From contig CAVPFX010000002.1 in assembly GCA_963703895.1 (NCBI GenBank), positions 186,001 to 250,000 on the forward strand: a stretch of DNA of 64,000 bases, in the 5' to 3' direction. A program made the translations under genes and the position numbers. The notes beneath the pieces were generated by a model. The model was not told the origin of the DNA, did no database searches, and saw only the letters and a list, made by a program, of their open reading frames with translations. Below are positions 33,446 to 41,185 of the stretch, piece after piece (position 1 is the stretch's first letter; each line of letters starts with the position of its first letter). Origin of the DNA: VRUE01 sp963703895 (GTDB lineage Bacteria; Actinomycetota; Thermoleophilia; Solirubrobacterales; 70-9).

Positions 33446-34155
33446 GGTGCCAGCTCACGCATCCAGGTGGCGAACTCGCGCGCGGGCGCGCGCAGCGGCT
33501 CGGGGCGCAGCCGCGCCAGCCCGAGCGGGTAGAGCGTTCCCCAGTGGATCGGCACCACAGCTCGCGGCGAGAGCAGCGCCGCGGCCCGCGCCGCCCGTTC
33601 GGGGTCGAGGTGCCCGGCGCCGATGTTCGTGCCCCAGCCCCAGATCGGCAGCAGGGCGAGGTCGAGCTCGCCGCCACCGATCGCCTCCATGCCGTCGAAG
33701 AGGTCGGTGTCGCCGGCGAAGTAGATGCGCCGCTCTCCGGCGAGCTCGAAGCCGATCGCCCGCGAGGCGCGCTCGAAGCGGCGCCCGCTGGGTGGGTGGT
33801 TCGCCTCGGTAGCGGTGACGCGGACGCCGCCGACGCTGCCGGAGTCGCCCGGGGCGAGCTCGCGGACGTCGCCAAAGCCGAGTCGCGCGAGGAAGTCCCC
33901 CGCTCCCGGCGCGGCGAGCATCGGCACCGTCCTGCTCAGCCGGCGCAGCGAGGGCACGTCGGCGTGGTCGTGGTGGAGGTGGGAGATCAGCACCGCGTCG
34001 ACGTCCTCCGCCAGTCGCGGGCTGGGAAGCGCCCCGTGGCGACGCAGCGGGCCGACCCGGCGCCGCAGCACCGGATCGGTGAGCAGGCGGACGCCGTCGA
34101 TCTCGACCAGGACGGTCGCATGGCCGACGTAGGTGACCCGCGCCGCCGCGCTCAC
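33394..34155 (-). CDS. MBL-fold metallo-hydrolase (UlaG/RomA-like), 253 aa
   Basis: Metallo-beta-lactamase fold: YVGHATVLVEIDG at the N-terminus, the zinc motif SHLHHDHAD, ANHPPSG, FAGDTDLFDG and VPIHWGT in order, as in the UlaG/NAPE-PLD-like group. The GTG at 34155 is the start that fits the family. It might hydrolyse N-acyl phospholipids or cyclic phosphodiesters, and its position at the end of a lipid operon makes a lipid substrate attractive, but it is on the opposite strand. Confidence 0.9.
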   Translation of the reverse strand: MSAAARVTYVGHATVLVEIDGVRLLTDPVLRRRVGPLRRHGALPSPRLAEDVDAVLISHLHHDHADVPSLRRLSRTVPMLAAPGAGDFLARLGFGDVRELAPGDSGSVGGVRVTATEANHPPSGRRFERASRAIGFELAGERRIYFAGDTDLFDGMEAIGGGELDLALLPIWGWGTNIGAGHLDPERAARAAALLSPRAVVPIHWGTLYPLGLARLRPEPLRAPAREFATWMRELAPQVELRVLAPGEATSLA

Positions 34156-34206
34156 CGCGCGGCCCTGCGGCCGTGTCGGGAGCGCCGCGTATCGTCCGCC
34201 GCTCCG

Positions 34207-35373
34207 ATGAGTCCAAGGCGCGCGATCCGAGGACGACTGTGGCGGCCCGAGCGCGAGGGCGCGCGCCCGGAGGAAGAAGTGATCGAGATCGATCCCGCCG
34301 AGCTGAGCGGGATCTTCTCCGCACCGGCCTGGCTGCGGGACCTCGGCTTCAGCGCCTGGCTGCTGGTGGGAGTGGGCGCGGCGCTGGTTGGGGCGATCTT
34401 CCTGCTGGCGCAGACGCAGACGATCGTGATGCCGGTGGTGACGGCGGCGATCGTCGCCTCGGTCACCGTGCCGCTGGTCGACTGGCTGAAGCGGCACGGG
34501 GTGCCGAGGGGAGCCGGTGCGGTGCTCGTCTTCCTCGGCATCGTCCTGGTCGGTGTCGGTGTCGGCCTCATCGTCATGAGCGGCATCGCCAGTCAGGCTG
34601 ACAGCCTCAGCGGCAGACTCCATGCCGGCGCGGACGAGATCGAGTCGTGGGTCAGGGATCTGGGCGTGGCCTCGTCCACCGCCGCGGACGCCAACCAGCA
34701 CGCGAGTAGCTCGATCAGCGCCGGCTTCAGGGCCCTGACCAACGGCCTGCTCGGCGGCGTCGACAAGCTCGCCGGGCTCGCCGTCTTCCTCTCCTTCGCC
34801 GCGATCAGCCTCTTCTTCATGCTCAAGGACGCGCCGACGCTCGGCAGGTTCGTCGAGCGCCACCTCGGCATGCCGGTATCGGTTGCTCACACCGTGTTGG
34901 GTCAGGTATCCCGCTCCCTGCGCGGCTACTTCGTCGGGGTCACGATCGTGGCTGCCTGGAGCGCCCTGCTGGTCGGCGCCGGGGCGCTGCTGCTCGGAGT
35001 GCCGTTGCCGGCGACGATTGCCATCGTCACCTTCGTCGGTGGCTACGTGCCCTATCTCGGCGCCTGGACGGCGGGGGCTTTCGCGGTCTTGATCGCGCTG
35101 GGTGGGCAGGGACCTGAGGCAGCCCTGGCGATCGCGGTAGTCGTCCTCCTCGCCAACGGCGTGCTCCAGCAACTGGTGCAGCCGATCGCCTATGGCGCCG
35201 CCCTCGACCTCCACCCCCTGGCGGTTCTGATCGCCACCATTGCCGGCGGCTGCCTATTCGGCACCATCGGCCTCATCCTTGCCGCCCCCCTCGTCTCCGC
35301 AGCGGTCAGAATTTCCGCCGAGCTCAGCTCCTCCCGCGCCTCGGCGGAGCGAGCCGAGGCTGCGCCCGGCTGA
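34207..35373 (+). CDS. AI-2E family transporter (PerM-like), 388 aa
   Basis: Membrane protein with about eight helices and a typical soluble segment between helices 3 and 4. The VTFVGGYVPYLGAWTAGAFAV and GLILAAPLVSA regions are the family signatures. Family members have been linked to export of autoinducer-2 or to sodium/proton exchange. The specific cargo is unknown. The ATG at 34207 is separated from the divergent MBL gene by 51 bases. Confidence 0.9.
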   Translation: MSPRRAIRGRLWRPEREGARPEEEVIEIDPAELSGIFSAPAWLRDLGFSAWLLVGVGAALVGAIFLLAQTQTIVMPVVTAAIVASVTVPLVDWLKRHGVPRGAGAVLVFLGIVLVGVGVGLIVMSGIASQADSLSGRLHAGADEIESWVRDLGVASSTAADANQHASSSISAGFRALTNGLLGGVDKLAGLAVFLSFAAISLFFMLKDAPTLGRFVERHLGMPVSVAHTVLGQVSRSLRGYFVGVTIVAAWSALLVGAGALLLGVPLPATIAIVTFVGGYVPYLGAWTAGAFAVLIALGGQGPEAALAIAVVVLLANGVLQQLVQPIAYGAALDLHPLAVLIATIAGGCLFGTIGLILAAPLVSAAVRISAELSSSRASAERAEAAPG

Positions 35374-35497
35374 GCGAGAGGCTCCGAGCGGTCAACCTGT
35401 TAGCCGTGCATTTGGATATCTAGGCAGATGGAGACGGGCAGCTTTTGCCTATCTGGCGTAGCAGCTTTGGCGCACTCATTGTTTTGGTATTGACGAA

Positions 35498-36850
35498 GTG
35501 TCACCAAGGAACTCATCGCGAGGCGCGCGAACGCGGAGCGCCCGTTATCCGCCACTGAAGCCGGGGCCGGGACTTTCGGCGAAGGAGGTCGCCGTGCACC
35601 AGCGCGGGCGACTGCATGAGGCGATGATCGAGCTCGTTGCCGAGCATGGCTACAACGCCGTCTCCGTGGAGAAATTGACCAGCCGCGCGCGGATCTCGAA
35701 GCGAGACTTCTACAAGCTCTTCGCCGGCAAGGAGGAGTGCTTCCTCGCCGCCTACGACGTCATCGTCAGCCACTCGGTCCGCGGGATCGTCGTCGCCGCG
35801 GAGGGCGAGGAGGAGTGGCGCGAGCGGCTTCGACTCGGGTTTCTCACCTTCGCCGATCAGATCACCAGCAGCCCGAAGCCAGCGCGGCTGGCCCTGGTCG
35901 AGGCCTTCACCGCCGGCGCTGTCGCGGTCGAGCGGATGCAGCGTACGAACCGGCTCTTCGAGGCGCTGGTGGCGAAGAACCTCGCCCTCGCCGACGATGC
36001 CCCCCGGCTGCCGCCGCTGGTGGTGAAGGGCATCGTCGCCGCTGGCAGCCGGCTGGCCCGGGCGCGCCTGCTCTCCGGTAACCCGCGGCAACTGGCGCTC
36101 GACGGGGACGAACTGCTGCAGTGGGCGCTCTCTTTCTGTGACGACGACGTCGCCCGCCTGCGGGACCTCGGGGCCGCGGGGGTGCCGCCGTTACCCGAGG
36201 CCGCTCTCGTCATGCCGCTGGAGGACGAGCGCGGGCTGATCCTCGCGGCCACGGCGAAGCTGGCGAGCAAGGAGGGGTACGCGGCGCTGACGGTGCCGCG
36301 GGTACGCGCCGCCGCCGGTGTCTCCAGGCACAGCTTCGACACCCACTTCGAGGGCGTGGGGGACTGCTTTCTGGCCACGCTCGAGACACTCAGCGATCGC
36401 ACCCTCGCCGCAGCGGCGCCCCTCTACCTCACTGCCGATGACTGGGCGAGCGGCATCCACCGAATGATCGCCGACCTCTGTCACCACCTCGCGCGCGACC
36501 CCATGTTCACCGGCCTTGCCTTCCTCGAGGTCTTCTCACCGGGCCCCGAGGCGATCCAATGGCGCTGCGAGATGATCGCCAAGCTGGCGAGGAGGCTTCG
36601 GCTGGGGGCGCCGCCGACCCGACGGCCGAGCGAGTTCGCGGCAGAAGCGTCGATCGGGGCAATGTGGGGAGTGATCCACCACTTCGTCGCCTCCGGGCGC
36701 GGCGCGCGGCTACCGCTCGCGGCGCCGGCGCTTTCCTATCTCGCGCTTGCCCCGGCGCTCGGAGGGGCGGCGGCGGTTGACGTGATCCTCGCCGAGGACG
36801 GCGGTGCCGCTGGCGCGCCGCGGATCCAGCGTGCCCTGGGCCGTAGATAG
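35498..36850 (+). CDS. Tandem TetR-type regulator (two fused TetR units), 450 aa
   Basis: The protein contains two complete TetR halves. The first DNA-binding domain is near residues 38-85 (LVAEHGYNAVSVEKLTSRARISKRDFYKLFAGKEE is its helix-turn-helix), and the second near 245-295 (ASKEGYAALTVPRVRAAAGVSRHSF). Each is followed by a helical ligand-binding region. Double TetR proteins occur repeatedly in Thermoleophilia. GTG start. The 124-base upstream gap has a TAGGCA/TGCCTA inverted repeat that could be an operator. The target genes are unknown. Confidence 0.88.
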   Translation: MSPRNSSRGARTRSARYPPLKPGPGLSAKEVAVHQRGRLHEAMIELVAEHGYNAVSVEKLTSRARISKRDFYKLFAGKEECFLAAYDVIVSHSVRGIVVAAEGEEEWRERLRLGFLTFADQITSSPKPARLALVEAFTAGAVAVERMQRTNRLFEALVAKNLALADDAPRLPPLVVKGIVAAGSRLARARLLSGNPRQLALDGDELLQWALSFCDDDVARLRDLGAAGVPPLPEAALVMPLEDERGLILAATAKLASKEGYAALTVPRVRAAAGVSRHSFDTHFEGVGDCFLATLETLSDRTLAAAAPLYLTADDWASGIHRMIADLCHHLARDPMFTGLAFLEVFSPGPEAIQWRCEMIAKLARRLRLGAPPTRRPSEFAAEASIGAMWGVIHHFVASGRGARLPLAAPALSYLALAPALGGAAAVDVILAEDGGAAGAPRIQRALGRR

Positions 36851-37018
36851 GAACTACTTTTCCTGAGCGCTTGTCCAGCTCTGTGTGGAGATGGATGCTG
36901 GCGTGTGCCAGGCGGGGGGTCGAGCAAGGGAGAGCGGGGGCCGGAGTCTGAAGGGATGCAGGCGCCGGTCCCCGACAACACTCGATAAGGAGATTGGGAA
37001 TGGTGTGTATGAAGATGC

Positions 37019-38689
37019 TCAGCCTGGCGGTTCTCGCCCGCCCTCCGTTCGCATCGCGGCAATGGCCGCCTCGATGGAGGGATAGAAGTGATCTTTGTCG
37101 AGCGTCTCCATCAGCCCGTAGCGCAGGGTCAGCTCCTTAAGCCGATCGCGCAGCTCGACGAAGGCTAGGTGTATTCCGGATGCGTTCAGCTCGCGGTCGA
37201 GCTGCTCGAGCATCTCCGCCGCGGTCACGTCGACGTCGGTGATCGCCTCGCACTGCAGGACGATCCAATCGGGCTCGCGCTCGCGCGCAAGCCGCCGAAT
37301 CTCGTCGCGGAACCTTCCCGCGTTGGCGAAGAACAGCGGCGCCTCCCAGCGATAGACGACAACACCCTGAGTCTCGCCGGCGTCGGGGTAGGCGGCGACG
37401 TCGTGCCATCCCTCCAATCCCTCGGGGCGTCCCAGAACCGCGCCGTGCGGCCACCAGTTGCGGCGAAAGAAGAGGATGATCGCCAGCAGGACCGCAACCA
37501 CGATTCCCTGCAGGACGCCGAGCAGCACCACCCCGGCGGTGGCCACCAGGGACACGCCGAGCGCGCTTCTGCGCATCTCGTAATAGCGGCGCAGCAGGGG
37601 CAGGTTCATCAGCGATATCGCCGCGGCAATCACCACCGCCGCAAGCGCCGCCTGCGGCAGGTCGGCGAGCAGTGAGTTGAGGAAGAGAAGGAGGACCGCG
37701 ACGAGCCCTGCCCCAACTAGGCCGGCCAGCTGGGTCTTCGCTCCTGACTGCTCGGCGACGGCGGTCCTCGAGCCGCTCGTTGAGACCGCGAACCCCTGAA
37801 AGAAGCCGGCCGCCACGTTCGCGGCGCCGACGCCGATCATCTCCTGGTCGGGCTTGATCTCATCTCCGCGCCGGGCCGCGAAGCTGGTCGCGGTGGCGAT
37901 CGTGTCGGTCAGCGATACAAGGGTGATGCCGAGCGCCGCCAGCAGCAGTGCCGGGACGTCGCCGGCATCCGTCCAGGGAAGCCCGGGGGTGGGCACTCCC
38001 TGGGGCAGGGACCCGACCGTCGCGACCCCGTGGTCCGCCAGGCCGAAGGCCGCCGAGACGACGGTGGCCGCCACGACCCCGACGAGGATCGCCGGCAGGC
38101 GCTTGCTGAAGATCGGCAGCACGAGCAAGATGCCGAGGACCGCGAGCCCGAGCACGAGCGTCGCGGTGTGCGTCTGGCCGAGACCTTCCACGAACGCCTT
38201 GACCTCGCTGAGGAACGAGTCGGCGTCGGTCGAGAACCCGAACAGCTTCGGCAGCTGCCCGACGATGATCGTGATCCCGAGGCCGTTCATGTAGCCGACC
38301 TGCACCTCTTTCGAGAGCAGATCGGCGACGAACCCGAGCTTGCCGAGGCCGAGACCGATCTCGATCAGGCCGACGAAGATCGCGAGCATGCCCGCCAGGA
38401 CGATCGCCGACCCCGGATCGCCCACGACCAGCAGGGGCGTGATCGAAGCGAGGATCAGCGGGGAGATCGAGGAGTCGGGCCCGAGCACCAGGACCCGTGA
38501 AGGCCCGAAGAGGGCGTAGCCCACCAGACAGGCGATCGTCGTATAGAGACCGGTGACCGCCGGCAGGCCGGCGAGCTCCGCGTAGGCCATTCCCTGTGGC
38601 ACCAGGATCGCGGCCAGCACAACTCCCGCGACCAGATCAGGTCGAGCGGATTGGCCGGGGTACTGCTGGATGAGCTTGACCCCCGGCAC
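37019..38689 (-). CDS. SulP-family anion transporter with STAS domain, 556 aa
   Basis: The N-terminal 400 residues form the SLC26/SulP transport fold (LVPQGMAYAELAGLPAVTGLYT and the GPDSSISPLIL segment are signature regions), followed by a STAS domain (about 430-545). Typical substrates are sulfate or bicarbonate. The GTG at 38689 is the first start after an upstream stop. A ZIP-type gene diverges from it. No carbonic anhydrase is adjacent, so the anion cannot be chosen. Confidence 0.93.
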   Translation of the reverse strand: MPGVKLIQQYPGQSARPDLVAGVVLAAILVPQGMAYAELAGLPAVTGLYTTIACLVGYALFGPSRVLVLGPDSSISPLILASITPLLVVGDPGSAIVLAGMLAIFVGLIEIGLGLGKLGFVADLLSKEVQVGYMNGLGITIIVGQLPKLFGFSTDADSFLSEVKAFVEGLGQTHTATLVLGLAVLGILLVLPIFSKRLPAILVGVVAATVVSAAFGLADHGVATVGSLPQGVPTPGLPWTDAGDVPALLLAALGITLVSLTDTIATATSFAARRGDEIKPDQEMIGVGAANVAAGFFQGFAVSTSGSRTAVAEQSGAKTQLAGLVGAGLVAVLLLFLNSLLADLPQAALAAVVIAAAISLMNLPLLRRYYEMRRSALGVSLVATAGVVLLGVLQGIVVAVLLAIILFFRRNWWPHGAVLGRPEGLEGWHDVAAYPDAGETQGVVVYRWEAPLFFANAGRFRDEIRRLAREREPDWIVLQCEAITDVDVTAAEMLEQLDRELNASGIHLAFVELRDRLKELTLRYGLMETLDKDHFYPSIEAAIAAMRTEGGREPPG

Positions 38690-38848
38690 CCAGCGCTGCA
38701 GCCCGGAGTGGTTAATGGTTGTGCCTCCGAAACAAGGGAGCGATCATGCAGCATCTTCTGGCGAAATGGCCGAGACCCGATCGTTCCCCTTGGCGGCGCT
38801 GTCGGCCAGCCCCTTCGATCTCCGTTGGACTGCTCTTAGTATCTCGAC

Positions 38849-39589
38849 ATGCCGCAGGTGGTCGTATTGCTGCTTGCCGCCTGTGGCACGACCCTTGCCA
38901 CCGGCCTGGGTGCGATCCCAGTCTTCTTCCTCGGTCATCGAGCGGCCCAGCTAACGCCCCTTCTTCTTGGCTTCGCGGCGGGGGTAATGGGGGTGGCCTC
39001 GATCGCCGGGCTGCTGATCCCGGCCACCGAAGAAGGCTCGACCCTGGCGGTTCTCAGCGGGCTCGCGGTGGGAGCTGGGCTGCTCGGCGTAGTCCGTTCG
39101 CGGCTGGACCCTGACACGACCTTCATGGGGCGCTCCGGTCCCGGCGCCAGCACCTCGGCCCTGGTCTTCCTCGTGCTCTTCGTTCACAGCCTCCCCGAGG
39201 GATTCGCGATTGGCACGGCCTTCGCTTCCGACCGCGCTGGACTGAGCCTGTTCGTGATCCTCGCGATCGCGATCCAGAACATTCCCGAGGGGACCAGCGT
39301 CGCGATCCCGATGGCAGCCGCGGGCTTCAGCCGCACCCGTCAGTTCTGGGCCGCTGTCGGGACCAGCGCTCCTCAGCCGGTTGGTGCGCTCGTCGCCTTT
39401 CTCCTCGTCGAGCAGATCCAGTCGCTGCTGCCTTTCTCCTTCGCCTTCGCGGCCGGCGCCATGCTGACTTTGATCGCGGTGGAGCTGTTGCCGAAGGCGT
39501 ATGCCGGGCCGGGGCGGCTCGGGCCTAGTGGTGGTGTGGCGATCGGCGCCGCGGTGATGCTCGGGCTCAGCTTTGCTCTCGGCGTCTGA
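38849..39589 (+). CDS. ZIP-family metal transporter, 246 aa
   Basis: About eight membrane helices with the two ZIP metal motifs: FVHSLPEGFAIG in helix 4 and AIQNIPEGTSVAIP in helix 5. It is the prokaryotic ZupT-like type and would carry zinc, iron or manganese. The stop lies one base from the stop of the convergent Nramp gene, another divalent metal transporter. Confidence 0.92.
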   Translation: MPQVVVLLLAACGTTLATGLGAIPVFFLGHRAAQLTPLLLGFAAGVMGVASIAGLLIPATEEGSTLAVLSGLAVGAGLLGVVRSRLDPDTTFMGRSGPGASTSALVFLVLFVHSLPEGFAIGTAFASDRAGLSLFVILAIAIQNIPEGTSVAIPMAAAGFSRTRQFWAAVGTSAPQPVGALVAFLLVEQIQSLLPFSFAFAAGAMLTLIAVELLPKAYAGPGRLGPSGGVAIGAAVMLGLSFALGV

Positions 39590-39590
39590 G

Positions 39591-40895
39591 TTACGCCGAC
39601 CCAACGGTAAGAGCGCCAAGAGCGAGAACCGACACCGCGACAAGAGCAAGGGCGATGCCGGTCACCCAGCGGTCGGCGCGGCCGAGCGCATGATCACCCA
39701 TCAGCCCGCGGTCCTTGGCGAGCGAGCGGATGAAGGGCAGGAGCACGAGGAGGAGGACCGCGTTCAGCGCTTGGGTCAGAAAGAGGATCGGGATAAGCGG
39801 GGCGCCGGGGATCAGCACCACCGCCGCCGCAATGGCGGTGACGGCACCGAAGCTCAGGTAGAAGACCCGCGCCTCGCTGAAGCTGTCGTTGATGTCGGCT
39901 TTGCGGCCGAAAGTCTCTGAGATCGAGTAGGCGGTCGAGAGGGGAACGATGGCTGCCGCGAGCAGTGCGGCCCCGAGGAAGCCGAGGCCAAACAGAGTCG
40001 CCGCGGTGTCGCCGGCCAACGGTTCGAGCGCCCGGGCCGCGTCGCTCGCGTCATTGACGTCGACGCCCTGGACGTGCAGGGTCGCGGCGCAGGCGATCAC
40101 GACGAAGAAGCCGATCACGCCGGTCAGCACCGCGCCGACGATCACGTCGATTCGCTCGTAGCGAAGATCCTTGACCTTGAGCTTCTTGTCGACGGCGTAG
40201 GACTGGATGAATGCAAGGCCCCACGGCGCCAGCGTCGTACCGACCGTGGCGACGGCGACGAGCAGCGCCTCACGGTTGAGCGGCAGGCTCGGTACGACCA
40301 GTCCCTTGGCGGCCGCGCCCCAATCGGGATGCGCGAGCACCCCCGAGATCACATAGGCGACGAAGACCGAGCTCAGCGCGAGCAGGAAGTGCTCGACGTG
40401 GCGGAAGCTCTCACGCAAGACAAGGGCCGAGACGCCGAGCGCCGCCAGCGGAACGCTGAGGTAGCGGCTCATCCCGCCGAGCAGTTCCATCCCGGCCGCC
40501 ACCCCGGCGAACTCGGCGCACAGCGTGCCGGTGTTGGCGATCACCAGCGCCGACAGCACCAGCCCGGCGGCACGGCCGCCGTAGCGCTCGCGGACGAGCG
40601 TCAGCAGCCCCTTGCCGGTGACGATCCCCAACCGCACGCCGAGCTCGTGAAAGACGATCAGCGCCGCGGTGGAGAGGGTCAGGACCCAGAGCAGCTCGTA
40701 GCCGTACTTGGCGCCGAGGATCGAGTACGTCGTGATCCCGGCCGGATCATCGTCGGAGAGGCCCGCCAACAGTCCCGGGCCGACGACCGCCAGCAAGGCA
40801 GCCATCGTGCCGGCGCGCAGCAGGAAGTGCCGGCGACGGGCCAGGCGCCAATGCGTGTGGCGGCCGGGGATGCGGTGGGCGCGAGGCTCTGGCAC
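39591..40895 (-). CDS. Nramp-family divalent metal transporter-like, 434 aa
   Basis: Eleven-helix transporter of the APC superfamily. The TM1 motif is DDDPAGITTYS, where canonical Nramps have DPGN, and the TM6 Met-Pro-His is not found; an Asp-Pro-Ala-Gly TM1 marks the Nramp-related branch, some of which carry magnesium or aluminium. The cation is therefore open. It is convergent with the ZIP gene and ends one base from it. The N-terminal 30 residues are basic. Confidence 0.9.
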   Translation of the reverse strand: MPEPRAHRIPGRHTHWRLARRRHFLLRAGTMAALLAVVGPGLLAGLSDDDPAGITTYSILGAKYGYELLWVLTLSTAALIVFHELGVRLGIVTGKGLLTLVRERYGGRAAGLVLSALVIANTGTLCAEFAGVAAGMELLGGMSRYLSVPLAALGVSALVLRESFRHVEHFLLALSSVFVAYVISGVLAHPDWGAAAKGLVVPSLPLNREALLVAVATVGTTLAPWGLAFIQSYAVDKKLKVKDLRYERIDVIVGAVLTGVIGFFVVIACAATLHVQGVDVNDASDAARALEPLAGDTAATLFGLGFLGAALLAAAIVPLSTAYSISETFGRKADINDSFSEARVFYLSFGAVTAIAAAVVLIPGAPLIPILFLTQALNAVLLLVLLPFIRSLAKDRGLMGDHALGRADRWVTGIALALVAVSVLALGALTVGSA

Positions 40896-40933
40896 GGGAG
40901 TCCATACTCTCGCGCCGTGAGGCGGCGATTGCC

Positions 40934-40963
40934 TGATCTGCCCTCACCCGTGAGGGCAGATCA
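40934..40963. terminator. 13-bp hairpin with CCCG loop at the end of the ADH remnant
   Basis: TGATCTGCCCTCA (40934-40946) and TGAGGGCAGATCA (40951-40963) are exact inverted repeats. They cover the last codons and stop of the truncated dehydrogenase. It fits an actinobacterial intrinsic terminator without U-tract. Confidence 0.6.
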
Positions 40964-41022
40964 CCGCGCGGCCGTCGAGAGTGCCGCCCCGCATCTTCTC
41001 GTAGGCGTCCTCGACGCGATCT
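40944..41022 (-). pseudogene. 3' remnant of a zinc-type alcohol dehydrogenase
   Basis: Just left of the tRNA-Thr fragment the minus strand reads VEDAYEKMRGGTLDGRAVI and ends CPHG-stop at 40944. This is the usual C-terminus of medium-chain zinc alcohol dehydrogenases (V-E-D-A-Y-x-x-M-x-x-G...GRAVI). Everything upstream is missing: the frame runs into the tRNA repeat. It is too short to be functional. Its truncation point is the boundary of the proposed island, which shows that rearrangement took place here. Confidence 0.7.
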
Positions 41023-41075
41023 GGAATGGGAAGCCGACGCCCGGATTTGAACCGGGGACCCCTTCATTACGAGTG
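41020..41075 (-). repeat. tRNA-Thr 3' fragment, candidate distal attachment site of the island
   Basis: Positions 41025-41075 are identical to 58536-58586, which contain the 3' 43 bases of tRNA-Thr(CGT) from the anticodon loop to the acceptor end plus the next 8 bases; with one indel the match continues to 41020. The orientation is the same. The sequence on the 5' side does not form the acceptor, D or anticodon stems, so it is not a functional tRNA. Direct repeats from anticodon loop to tRNA 3' end are the classical att sites of tyrosine-recombinase elements. Confidence 0.85.
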
Positions 41076-41185
41076 GGATCTGCTCGGGAACCAGGGCTAG
41101 CAGAAGCCAACGGATCGGCTTCGCAAGCGAAATTAGCGAGGGCCAGTAGCCCCCGCTACCCTCCATTGCCAACAGTTTCGGTCCG

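Noticed and set aside
36885..37085. Small protein gene between the TetR and SulP genes
   Set aside because: No clear ribosome site, low-complexity composition, and it runs into the SulP 3' end on the other strand.
41020..41122. Second functional tRNA-Thr gene
   Set aside because: Only the half from the anticodon loop to the 3' end matches; the 5' side cannot pair to form the acceptor, D or anticodon stems.
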